Part shown: positions 12,009 to 24,200 of the stretch, piece after piece
How positions within the stretch are numbered: the first letter of the stretch is position 1
How the letters are laid out: every line of letters starts with the position of its first letter
Assembly (NCBI RefSeq): GCF_036323735.1
Contig: NC_086020.1
Location: forward strand, 125,850,710-125,914,709
Length of the DNA: 64,000 nucleotides
DNA from: Rattus norvegicus
Taxonomy: Eukaryota; Chordata; Mammalia; Rodentia; Muridae
Reading direction: 5' to 3'
Notes under the pieces: generated by a model
Databases searched by the model: none
What the model saw: only the letters and a program-made list of their open reading frames with translations
What the model was told of the DNA's origin: nothing
Made by a program: the position numbers and the translations under genes

Positions 12009-13016
12009 TTCATGCTGGGTGAGGCAGTGCACTTCTTTAATCACAGCATTTGGGAGGCAGAGGCAGGCAGATCTAAAAAAAGACATCTAGACGGAGAGAC
12101 TGAATGTACAAAGCCTACTGGGTGTGGTCCTTAAGCTTTAATACCAGCCCTAGGAACTCTAAAAGAATTCTTTAAAAAAAGTTCAAGACTGCCTGGTGCC
12201 TAGTACTCACGCCTGTAGTCATCCCAACATTTAAAAGGCTGAGGCAGGTGCATTCCTTTGAGTTCAGAACCAGACTGGTCTAAGTCGATGGCTTCCAGGG
12301 CAGCCTGGACTATAGTAGTACGCTGTCTCAAAAGCAAGGGGAAAAGAAAGCTCACGGCCAACCTCGAGATCGAGGTCAACTTGTGCTACCGAACATCTAG
12401 TTTGAAAACATCAAAAGTCATTGAAAAAGTGAAAAATGAAAAAGGTGGCGAAATGTTAAGTGTTTGCTTTACTCAAGAGAACTCAAGCATTTCGTTGTCT
12501 GTGGGTTAGAATCAGGACGGACAAGTAAGTGCACTTGTCACTTAATGTCACTTAATGTCGCGGCTGAGTCTTCACCTGAACTTGGCTGCGGATCAGGAGT
12601 GCCTACGGAGTCCACAGCGTTAGCGGAAAACTTTTCCCGGGTCCTAAGGACCCACCCTCCTGAAGAACCTGAAGCGCAATATGGGCTTTCTAATCCTCCC
12701 GGTTCCGGAGGAGAGTCCTCCTTGTCCCTGGGTCACAGATGTCGGGTGCTCCCCAAGAGTGCAGGTTCAACCTCGCTGGCCGCTAGGGCGGGGCCCTCAT
12801 CAAACCACGCCCGCCGCACTCGCGAAGACTCCTCAGGCCGCGGTCGCCCGCAGCGTTTAGGGATGCCAGTGAGTAGGCATGTCACTCTCCAGGGTGCCCG
12901 CCCCCTACCCTGCCTCGTCCTCTACCCGCCCCGCCCCTCACCCTGACTGGCCCTCGCCCTGGTCCTTGGGCACCTCGCCTACCGAACGCTGATTCTCTTG
13001 GCTGTCTTGCCTTTAT

Positions 13017-13248
13017 CACGCCCCGCCCATTGGCCCGCCTCGCCCTCTGCGCGCCCCGCCTCTTGGACGCCTCCGCCTCCGCACGCCCAGCCCATCGGCC
13101 CGCCTCGGCCTATAAACGCCCCGCCTATTTGACCACCCCGCCCATTGGCCCTCCTCGCCCTCCGCACGCCCCGCCCAGTTGCCTTCCTCGCCCTCTGCAC
13201 GCCCCGCCCCCGACTGCCTCGCCCTCTGCACGCCCCGCCCTCTGGGGC
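13017..13248 (+). repeat. About 31-bp GC-box/CCAAT minisatellite in the Larp1b promoter
   Basis: About eight imperfect units of roughly 31 bp, each built on cacgccccgccc followed by cattggcc-like sequence and cctcgccctctg. Units begin near 13019, 13050, 13082, 13116, 13139, 13166, 13198 and 13229. Each brings a GC-box. Inverted CCAAT (attgg) sits at 13029 and 13144, and a TATAAA-like string at 13111. Confidence 0.85.
13111..13116 (+). promoter_or_regulatory. TATAAA-like element within the promoter repeat
   Basis: cctataaacg occurs inside one minisatellite unit, about 480 bases upstream of the ATG. CpG-island promoters are often TATA-less, so this may be incidental. Confidence 0.25.
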
Positions 13249-13595
13249 AGTTACCGGCTAAGGCCGCGCGCGCCTCCGCGGCTCGCCAGAGATCCTTCAG
13301 ACTGGCTGGAGCGCCGCGTCGTCGCCCGCGCCCGCTGAGGGCTCGCGGCTCGGGCGCGCCCGGCGCGTGTGGCGAGCTCCAGCCGTGCGCTGCGACGAGG
13401 CCGGGCGGCGGGCGGTTAGCGCTCCGCTCGGCGGGCGGGGAGGACGGGCACGCCGGGCGCTGCACGCCTCGGCGGGCAGGTTCCGCGTCCCAGGACCGAA
13501 GCGGGTCGGTGCCCCCGTGTGGAGAGAGGGGCGGCCGGGCTCCCTGGACCCGGACGGCCCCAGGCTGGGCAGGAGGCTGGGGCCAGGGGCCGGCC

Positions 13596-13917
13596 ATGTC
13601 CGCTCGCGCCCCGGTGCCCGCCGCTGCCCCCCGGGAGGACCCGCCCGCCGTGGCCGGAGACCGGGACGCGCTGTTGGCAGCGGCGAGCCGGCGGGCGGAG
13701 CAGCCGGCGCCCGGCGAGCGGGAGGGCAAAGAGGCGAGGGAGGAGCGGGCCGCGGCCGCCACCAGCGCGGGGGCGCGGGGAGAGCCGTCGCCGGCGCTCG
13801 TGCTGGGACACAGCGTGCCGCAAGCGGCCGTGCCCGTGAGGCCGCTGGCGCTGCACCTGGCGCACAAGGCGCGTGCGCCCGGGGGTCCCTTCGGCGGGGA
13901 GGCCCCGCCGCCGCCGC

Positions 13918-13952
<35 letters not shown>

Positions 13953-14124
13953 CCAGCACCTCGGGACCCACCGGAGGACGTCCGTGAGGACCCAGCGGCA
14001 GCCGGCCTCGAGGACAAGCCGCCGCCGCTGCCAAAGGGGAACCCGTGGACCAAGAAGCTGCCTCAGCACCTGTCCCCGGTGGGCACCGGCGTGCCGCCGC
14101 CCGCTCAGGACTCCCCGGAGGCCG
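13596..14124 (+). CDS. Larp1b: Larp1b coding exon 1
   Basis: This exon encodes residues 1-176 plus one base and ends at donor gccg/gtgagt. It is very GC-rich and lies inside the CpG island. The product is Ala/Arg/Glu/Pro-rich and low in complexity. It has a 17-proline run encoded by mixed CCG and CCA codons (about 13905-13955), then the family motif KGNPWTKK. Several long frames on the other strand here are only GC-rich shadows. Confidence 0.88.
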
Positions 14125-17100
14125 GTGAGTGCGATCCGCGGGAGGTGTTTGGTTCCTAGGTGTCATTCACTGTGCCGATTTACATAAATGGACATGTGGG
14201 AGAGGGAGCGACAGGAAGAGGTGGGACCTCAGGTTCTCCTTGACGGGTAGGGGCACGGCGTGGGTGACTGGGCAGCGCGGCCGTGTTGGGCTCGTGCCTT
14301 CACGTGTCGGCGTCCTGGACGCGGTGAATACTGTGGAAAAGTTTCCGCGAACTTGCCACAGAGTGGAAGCGAGTCGGGACGAGCCTGCGTGTGAGTAAGT
14401 GGAAGCGCGATCGGGCTCGCTCCTGAGGTAAAGTTGGTGAAACGAAAGTCTCAAAAAGCTGCCAGGTAGATGTGGCTCTGAAGGCAGCTGGTATTAGGTG
14501 TTTTTCGGTTGTGTTTCAGAATGCCTGAGATAGGACAGTTGACTGGGAGTCTGGATTGCACAGCTGGTCCCACGGTAGCCTGCCTGCGCGTTAGAAATTG
14601 GGCTGTGCCATTGCGCTCGAATGCTGACCAATGCAATACAGCCCTTGGGGCTTTATTTGGGTTGCAACAACTGCAGTTCAGAAAATAAAATTAATACTGG
14701 CTTGTATTTGGTGGCGCATGCCTATTGATGTAGAGGATTAGGCGTTCGAAGCCGGACTGAGCTTATTTATTTAGTAAAGTCTTTCAAAAAGAAAAAAAAA
14801 TGTTAGAATGGAAATGCTGAGTAAAACTCTCCCATTTGTTTTTAAAATTAAACTGCACTAAAATAACTAGGCTTTTTCCTGTGGAAATTGCGACTGTTTT
14901 GTTGGCAAGTTTTCGCTGGTCTGGGGAGAGTCGTTGGAACAGCCGAAGTTTGAGCATGTTTATGGGGTTGTGAGGGTCAAACGCGGCGAAGGGATCCTGT
15001 ACAATTGTGATTGTTGTATCTCTCCTGTAGGGGGAGATAAATGTTGAGCCAATTTAGTTTCTTAGCTTTTGCTTGGAGAAATGCTCACTAACTTATTTGT
15101 TTTTTGTTATTTTGTTTGCTTTTTGAAACACTACTTGTGTAGCCCAGGCGGGTTTGGAATCCTTGATCTTCCTGTCACTGTCTCCTTGCAGTTGCTAGGA
15201 TTATAGGCATTCAGCTCTCCTCATTAATTCTAATTTCCAGGAAAAACAAAACAAAACAAAAATAGTGTATTTTGCTCTCTGTCTTATATTAGCATAATTC
15301 TAGTCTGCTGAAAGAGCTGTTTACTGCCATTGCTAAATAAGTGAAGAGAATGTGGTATACCAAGTCTTCCTAAAATTTAGTAGAAAAACCTGTTGAATCA
15401 CTTTACTGACTGCTACCCTTCCATATCTAAATTTATACATAGTATTAGGCATTATAGTATTTATTGAACTACCAAATATTAACCCAGTTTTTATAAACCC
15501 TGTTTTCCAGACTTCAAAACTTTTCAAAGTGAGGGGTTGGGGATTTAGCTCAGCGGTAGAGCACTTGCCTAGCAAGTGCAAGGCCCTGGGTTCAGTCCCC
15601 AGCTCCGGAAAAAAAAAGAAAAAAGAAAAAAAAAACTTTTCACAGTGAAACAGGAACCCTCCCTCCCTTTCCCCGTGATGGGGATGAACCCAGGGCTTTG
15701 AGCTTGCTGGGCAAGTACTTTTATCATACTGTATGTGCAAATTTTCCACCCACCCCCTCATGATTTTTATTGCAAATTATTTGGAAAAATATTTGACAGT
15801 TTAGCCTACTTGTGCCTTGGCTCTCCAGTCCTTCTTAGATTAAGGATACAGTGGCTTACTGGGAGTGTGGCCCATACCTGTAATTCCAGCAGGAGGATTA
15901 TGAATTTGAGGTTAGCCTGGATTACCAGGGTCTCAAAATCAGAAACCAGGCCTTTAATTCCAGCACTTTTGAGGGAGTGGCAGTGAATCTCTGAATTCAA
16001 GGTCAGCCTGATCTACTTAGTGAGTTTCAGGACAGCCAGGGCTCTGTAGACTTTTCTCAGCTCCAGTTGTACCAATGTTTCTGTATTGACAACTCTTACA
16101 TCCTGGAGTCACTGCAAGGAGTGCTTTTCTTCAGATCTGTGGCAGGGTAGCAATGCTGACTCTAAGCTGTTCCTCTATAATGTCTAATGGATAACTTATA
16201 GAGTGTGCCGTAGGAGTGTACTGCTGAAAGAAATGGGTGATAGTGTAGTTATTAGTAACTAGCTAGTTGACTTTTGGCAAGATTATTGGTCTTGTAAATT
16301 AGTGACATGGATGGGTTCATGTCTTCTATTTTGTTCTTTATTTTGAGAAGGCATTTTTCTGAATTATAGAGGCTAGCAACAAATCCAGACCTCCCTCTTG
16401 GCCTTCCCAGTAGCTGAGGTAATGGGCATGAAGGAGCCTCTGCTCCCAAATCTTTCAGTACTTAAAAACCAAGAGTGTTTTTGACATGCAAGTAGATGCC
16501 ATGGCCTCCTTCTTGTTTTCCTAAGAAAAATGAATATGGTGAGCTAGAGCTTGGACAGATAGTTCAGTAGTTAAGTAGTGCTTATTGCTTTTGACAGAGC
16601 ACCCACATCTGGTTCATCCAGGTCTAGGGGATCTATTGCCCTTTGGCCCCTGAGGTTGGTGCACAGACACAAAAATAAAAATAAGCAATCTTCTAAAAGA
16701 TGAGATTTTAAAGGAGGGGGGATGATGAGCTGTGTGTGACACATGCCTACAGTCCCAGGTACTTGGAAGTTTGAGACCAGCCAAAGCAACATAGTGAGGC
16801 GGGGCTGCTGAGGTGGCTCAGAGCTTTAGAGCACATTTTGCTTCTTTAGAGGATATGTGTAATTCCAGCTCCAGAGAAGCTTAACACTCTTCTCATCTGC
16901 TTGGGCACCTGCACTCATAAGTTCACAGATAAACACATAATTAAAGTGAAGTAAATATTTGAAAAATATAATGAGGCCCTATATCAAAAAGAGATAATAG
17001 TAATAAAAAATCAAATGTCCAGAGGTCATAGAATTCAAAGGATGCAGATTGAGCTATATATTAAATTAACAGTCAATTGATAGGTGCTCCTAGAATTTAT

Positions 17101-17291
17101 TCTACAAAAAAATACTCTTGAGATAATTTTAATCCCAGCCAAACTATTACTCTTATTAATGAACTGAAGGAATTATATCCACAACTTTTTGCTATCAACA
17201 TTATCAGAGGTAGATGCATGATGCATTGTAGGAACCATGGAGAGTCTTTTTAGGATATGATCATGGGCTTTATTCATTACATTTACTTGTT

Positions 17292-17344
<53 letters not shown>

Positions 17345-18593
17345 TCTGCGTGCGCGCGTCTGCGTGCGTCTGCGCATACGTGTGCATGCATCATGGTGGT
17401 TTATGTGAAGATCAGAGAACAGCTTTGGGGGAGTTGTTTCTCTTCTTAAATCATGTGTGTTCTGGGATCAAACTCAAGTCAGGCTTGGTAGTAAGCTCCT
17501 TTACCTACGTAGCCATTTCAGCAGCCTAGCTTTCTCTAGATAAAAGTGTAGCAGATTCTTGATGGCTCCCATGTTTTGAGACACTCTTCCTCCACTTTTA
17601 GATGACTCTGGTAGTATATTGCTGTTTTGGGGAAACCAGATAAATCACTCAGCCAGTCAGGCCCACCTAGGTATATCTTGAGGTCAGTATTAAGACTTCT
17701 GACCTTAAAAAAAAAAAAAAAAAAGACTTCTGACCTGAGATCTTTCCAAACCATCTTTTTTTTTTTCTTCTTTTTTTTTCTCTTTTTCTTTTTGTTTCTT
17801 TTTTCTTTTTTCTTTTTTTCAGAGCTGGGGACTGAACCCAGGGCCTTGCGCTTGCTAGGCAAGCGCCCTACCACTGAGCTAAATCCCCAACCCCTTTTCC
17901 AAACCATCTTAAACTTCTGTTATGTAGTTGTAATTATTTAATAAGCCCTTCATTAAATAACAGTCTAAGACTTGTTAATTACTTGCTTGTAGCTGTGGTT
18001 GTACAGTAAAAATCAGCCTTGTATAATTTTTCAGAAACAGTATGAAAATATTAATATTCTTTTTTTTCATTTTTGTTCTTTGAACCCTATGTTTTGAGAA
18101 AGGATCTCAATATATAGCCCTGGCTGCCTAGAATTCACAGTGTAGACTAGACTGTACACAGTCCACCTGCTACGTAATGCTGGGATTAAAGGCGAGTGCT
18201 ACGATGCCTGGCTATGTTGCTTTTTATCAACCCACTTCCCTTTTTTTTTTTTCCCCACACATGTTTGCTGTTAGTGCCTTCATGAAATAGGTCTTAAGCA
18301 AATTCTATTTTATTATAAAATATATAAGTATATGATGTAAATAAAAATGTAAAGTAATATATATCCTTATAACATGAAAACAAAACTGTTGGGCTGGAGA
18401 GATGGCTCAGTGGTTAGGAGCACTGACTGCTCTTTCTAAGGACCTGAGTTCAATTCCCAGCAACCACATGGTAGCTCACAACCATCTGTAATGGAATCCA
18501 ATGCCCTCTTCTGGTCTGTCAAAAGACAGTGACAGTGTACTCACATATATGGAATAAATAAATAAATAAAAAAAATAAAACAAAACTGTTGGG

Positions 18594-18651
<58 letters not shown>

Positions 18652-21157
18652 CCCACACATCCCACACACAGACTACCCATAACTTTGATCCTGTGATGTT
18701 CCCTTCAAAAAGAGTCATGTTTCTAATCTGTTTACTCACTTTTAAAAAAAACTTTTAAACAATTCCAACAAATATATTCTATAGAAACAAAATTTCATCC
18801 ACAGTACTGGGTGATTGCTGGGTGGTGCAAGCCTTTGATCCTAGTACTCAGAGGCAGAGGCAGATAGATCTTTGAGTTTGAGGCCAGCCTGGTCTACAGA
18901 GTGAGTTCAGGACAGCTAGAAGCACACAGAGAAACCTTGCCTTGAAAAAAAAACAAAAAGATACTGGGTGATCTTTAAATTTAATTTAATTTTTGAGACA
19001 GGGCTTTGTGTACCTCAGGCTGGCCTGAAACTAAGTAGCTAAGCAGACCTTGAATTTCTGATCCTACCTCCTCTTCCTAAGTACTGTGACTACAGACCAG
19101 TGCCACTTAGCCTTGTCTGGCTAATCCTTTATAATCTAGACTTGCTTTTAAAATCATGTAGTAATCCACATATATAACTCTTATAGCTAATTTAGCAATG
19201 ACCTATTAAGTCTTGATTGTTCCCTTCCCTTATCTTGACAAAGTAACATTTTATATGTATCTTGTCATTGTGCCTTTCCATAGCGTAAATGTAGAAATCA
19301 ATTGTTATACCACAGGGTATTACCGTTTGACTATAAATTGGTATTTTCTTGCTAGCATAGGAGAGAATTAATCCTTTCCTTGTTTTGTGAGTTTGAGGAG
19401 AGTTCTTTTTTTAGATGAGAGTCTTGCACAGATTGACTTTTTTTTTTTTTTTTTTTTTTTTTAACCTCAGCCTTCCCAGTGCTAGGATTATAAGTCTGTA
19501 CCACCAACCTGGTATTTTTAGGTATATTTTTATTTTATGTGTTTGGGTGTTTTGCCTACATGTATGTCTGTACCACCTGTGTATATGATGCCTTCAGAGG
19601 TCAGAATTGGATCCCCTGGAACTGGAGTTAGAGTTGGTAAACCACCATGTGGTGCTGGGAATTGAACCTGTGTCTTTTGAAAAAGTAATCAGAGTTTTTA
19701 ATTTAACCACTGAGCCATCTCTCCAGCCCCCAAATGATATTTTTATTGGAGATTTTGGTTTCTTTTCCCATGGCTGCCCCTCCCCCTTCTGTCCTATATT
19801 CTTTGTATTTTTTTTTTAATTTTTCACGGGGTGTTTTTTATTATATCCTGTTTTTTGAAATTATACTATAATTACTTCATTTCCTCCTTTACTTTGTTCC
19901 TTCTAACCCTCCTATATACCTCTCAAATGTCTTTCAACTTTATGACCTCTTTTTTTCATTCTTTTTTTCTGAATTTTGAATCTTTTTTTTTTTAAAGATT
20001 TATTTCATGTGAGTACACTATCGCATCGCAGTCTTCAGACACACCAGAAGAGGGCATCCCCATTACAGACAGTTGTGAGCTACCTTGTGGTTGCTGGGAA
20101 TTGAACTCAGGACCTTTGGAAGAGCAGTCAGTGCTCTAAACCGCTGAGCCATCTCTCTAGCCCTCATTGTTATTCTGCATGTATTCATATTCCTATACAC
20201 AGTACAACCTGCTCTGTATGTTACTTTTATTTGTGTTTGCAGGGTTGACCATTTGTTATTATTGGATAACCAATTGTTGTTCTTCCCTTGGAAAAACTAT
20301 TTCTTCCTCTTTCAGCATGCCTTTGTAGTTTGTAATTATGTGTAGTGAGGCTTAGTGGTTATTCCCCTGTCCACTTTGTCATGTCTATTAGAGGAATTGT
20401 CCTTGTTTAGGTCATGTTTAGGTAATCATATTGGTAAGAATTTATGACTGTAGTTTCTGATGTTCCTATAAGACCTGATCTCACAGCAAACTCTGATCCT
20501 CTGGCTCTTAATATCCTCCACCCCTCTTTTACAGTGTTCCCTGAGCTGTAAGGGGATGAGTTGTATTGCAGTTCTATCCAATAGGACACAACTCTGCATT
20601 TTGGTCGATTGTGGTTTTCTTAAAGAGAAGTTTCAAGTTTCCTAGATGAGAAGGGAAAACTATACTTGGGTATAAGGACAAATATTTAGAATGTAGATAG
20701 GGATTGTGCTGGCTTAGTAAAATGCTGGTTGTAGGTACTTCTGAGATCTGTGATTTCACTAACCTAGAATAGTTGACTAAGTTTCCTGTACCAGGCATGA
20801 TTTCCCTGTTTGTCGTTGAGGTCTTGGGTCTTAAATCCAGTTAAATATTGATTATTGCCAAGGTATATGTTTTATCCATGTGTATGTGTATGTATGCACA
20901 TATACAGGGTATCTATGCTATGTTACCATCTTTGATAAATCTTTTTCTTTTAAAGTTAGCTGGTCTGTGGTGCCATCTGCCTTTAACCCCAGCAGGAGGT
21001 GGGGGTAGGGGTGGGAGTTGTAGATCACACTCCAAGACAGGCAGGAGAGAAACCATATCTCAAAAGGGTGGGGGTAATTTATTTTGAACCTCCCTATTGC
21101 CTTGTTAAGTGTTCTAGATCCTTTGTAAATCTGTTTTTAGTTTTATGATGTGGGCCA

Positions 21158-21243
<86 letters not shown>

Positions 21244-24200
21244 TGACTGACTTATAGCACATACTGATGGTAGACTCTCACAATCTCAGGCTGGTATGGC
21301 TAGTTGTGATGACTTACCCTGTACTCCCAAGACTAGGTAGGAAAGCAAAGAGAGGAGGATCTCTGTATAACCAGTTCAAGTCAGCTGGGACTACACATCC
21401 AGGCCCTGCCTCAAATCGTGAATGAACGGAATGAGGGACGGAGGGAGTGGATAAATATAAAAAACAACTGTAGCTTAAAAGCCTTGCTTAAAGACAGTTT
21501 TCTCTTATTTTTATTTATTTATTGGTTCTTTGTGAATTTCATATTGTGTACCACAATCCCAATCATCTCTCCATTCTTTGTCCACCCTTGCAACCTACTC
21601 CCAAAAGAAAATTTTTAGTGAAAAAAGGCCCTCTCCAAACAACAACAACAACAAGTCTCCTTGTAGAAGCTCTAGAATGTCACATTGTGTCACACAGCAT
21701 AACCCTTCGTCTACACATTTTTACTTGCAAATGTTCAGTGTAGTGAGTCATTAGTCAGGTTCCAGGCCTCGGCTACACTATCAATACTGGATCCTCAAAG
21801 GCTATCCTGTTGTTGCCCTGTGTCATAGAGACCCTCCAGCTTTGGATCTGCAGGACTGATCCCTTCAAGTGCTCCAGCAGTTCATAGATGGGATAGATGT
21901 TTGGTTGGGCCACTTCAAAGCCCTGGATCTGGGCCTGGGTAATAGCAGAGTTGGTCAGCTTGCCAGCTCTTCCACACCCATACCACCAGGGCCAGCTCTC
22001 CAGCTTTGCCTTGGTTAGCTCACTCAAGGTCACCTCAGGTAAGGGACAGGACCAGCTACCCATCCCGCAACTCCCCCCTTTCACACCCTCAGGGCTAGCT
22101 CATCCTCTTTCCCCTGGCACTAAGATCAGCTACTGTGCTGACCATATGAGGTAGTAGTGCCTGCTGTCCTTCCAGTGACCTGGGGGCCAGTTTTCCCATC
22201 TGCTGTAGGTGGCAAGGGGGGAGAGAAGGCAGCTCTCCTTGGCTCACCCATACCCCCACCAACAGGGCCAGCTCTATTGTGGTACCCATGTGAGGTGCAG
22301 GGCCCTCTCTCCCAACTGCTGTAGCCTGTAAGGAGTGGGGCCAGCTCTGTGAGCCAGTGGCCCAGTCTAGGGAATTCACATGGACTTTGGTAATATGACT
22401 CATGTACACTCATGACACAGACCTCTGCTGCTGCATGGCCATGGACTCAGACATGGCCCTTAGCACAGGCCTGGACTTTACTATGGCCTCAGAGCCAGCT
22501 CCTCATATGAGACTGCCTCTCCACCCTGAGTCTCCAGTTCTACCTCTATAGTGCTCAGATCATTCCACCTCTCTTTCTTTCCTGTTCCTCCACCACATAC
22601 ACTGTAGTAGCTCCCACTGTAGATTGGTCCCATGGCTGGGTTATCTTCTACTAGTTTCCCCCCCCCTTTTTTTTTCATATTCTAGAATTTCCCATTTTTT
22701 TCTCCATCTTTATTAAATTGGGTATTTCTTATTTACATTACAATTGTTATTCCCTTTGCTGGTTTCCGGGCCAACATCCCCCTAACCCCTCCACCTCCCC
22801 TTCTATATGGGTGTTCTCTCCTCTCCATCCTTCCCCCATTACCACCCTCCCCTCAACAATCCCGTTCGCTGGGGGTTCAGTCTTGGCAGGACCAAGGGCT
22901 TCCCCTTCCACTGGTGCCCTTACTAGGCTATTCATTGCTACCTATGAGGTTGGAGCCCAGGGTCAGTCCATGTATAGTCTTTGGGTAGTGGCTTAGTCCC
23001 TGGAAGCCCTGGTTGGTTGGCATTGTTGTTCATATGGGGTCTCAAGCCCCTTCAAGCTCTTTCACCCTTTCTCTGATTCCTTTAACGGGGGTCCTGTTCT
23101 CAGTTCAGTGGTTTGCTGCTGGCATTCACCTATATATTTGCTGTATTCTGGCTGTGTCTCTCAGATGAGATCTACAGGTTCCTGTCAGCCTGTACTTCTT
23201 TGCTTCATCCAGTATCATCCTGAGTGAGGTAACCCAATCATAGAAAAACACACATGGTATGCACTCATTGATAAGTGGATATTATTTAGCCCAAATGCTC
23301 CAATTACCTTAAGTATACAGAACACATGAAACTCCTTCTTTAAAAGGGGAACAAGAATACCCTTGGGAGGGGATAGGGAGGCAAAGTTTAGAACAGAGGC
23401 TGGAGGAACGCCCATACATATACAGCCACCAAACTAGATAAGGTTTTTCCCTTTTTTAAGATTTATTTTTATTTATTTTTTCAAAACAGGGTTTTGTTAT
23501 GTAGCCTTAGCTGTTCTACAACTAGGTCTGTAGGCTAGTAGAGACACAGAGATCTATCACCTCTTTTACAGAGAGTTGGGATTTTGTTTGTTGTTTTGGT
23601 TTTGTCTCTTTGTTTTTTGAGACAGGGTCTTTCTGTAAAGCCCTGGCTGTCCTGGAATTTGCTTTCTAGACCAGGCTGGCCTCCAACTGGGATAATCTGC
23701 CTGTCTCTGCCTCTCTACTGCTAGAGTTAAAGGCATTATGGCCTGCATGTGCTTTCTTTAAAGAGAATGACAGGTGAATCAATAAATGGTTGTCTGTGTT
23801 ACTTGTTTGGGGCACTGACCTTGTGCATGTTGGATAAGCTTTCCACCTTTCGTTGAATTACAGCCCCAGCCCACAAAATTCTACAGAGACCAGTTACTTT
23901 CTTTTGTGTGGTTGGGTTCTGGATATCCTGGTTAGTTTGCTGTTTTTTAAATTTTTTTTATTTTAATTATTTGCTTGTTTAGTCAACTTGGCTCGAACTA
24001 ACAATATCCAAGAAGATAATTTTCTAGAAACAACCCAGTAAGCAGCGGTCCTCCATTGCCTCTGAATCAGCTCCTGCCTCCAGGTTTCTGCCCCAGCTCT
24101 GTGACAGAATCTCTGTGACAAGTGCTTTCTTTCCAAGTTTCTTTTGGTGATGGTAGTTTTGTTGTTGTTTTCAAGTGCTTTCCTTTCCAAGTTTCTTTTG

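Larger units (their letters stand above)
9901..12483. other. Intergenic between CAG repeat and CpG island
   Basis: Holds an antisense B1 (10100-10250) with a T run, a tRNA-like SINE fragment (about 10300-10460), a B1-like sense copy (about 10760-10895), a (CCAA)n run (10909-10936), a possible LTR (about 11440-11816), a B3-like sense SINE (11817-12008) and two B1-like sense pieces (about 12010-12120 and 12185-12330). Around 10940-11350 I recognise nothing. Confidence 0.55.
12560..14430. promoter_or_regulatory. CpG island spanning the Larp1b promoter and exon 1
   Basis: CpG dinucleotides, depleted elsewhere in the window, become dense here. The stretch holds many CCCCGCCC GC-boxes, inverted CCAAT boxes, and coding exon 1. 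No interspersed repeat is visible between about 12500 and 14680. The transcription start cannot be fixed from sequence; I expect it between about 13100 and 13580. Confidence 0.9.

Noticed and set aside
12464..12946. 160-codon + frame at the left of the CpG island
   Set aside because: No recognisable domain, no family similarity; most likely promoter-proximal open frame by composition.
13016..14166. Several long antisense frames (345, 289 and 217 codons) across the CpG island
   Set aside because: Stop codons are rare in GC-rich DNA; these are shadows of the minisatellite and of Larp1b exon 1, with repetitive peptides and no family similarity.
17257..17529. Frame with Cys-Val repeats
   Set aside because: Produced by the TG repeat joined to a degraded SINE.
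17536..17941. Frames on both strands, 104-123 codons
   Set aside because: They cross an ID element and its T-rich tail; the lysine and phenylalanine runs are homopolymer translation.
22095..22413. Overlapping antisense frames of 95-104 codons
   Set aside because: They lie in a repeat-derived GC-rich block (probable Lx 3' UTR); two frames open at once points to composition.
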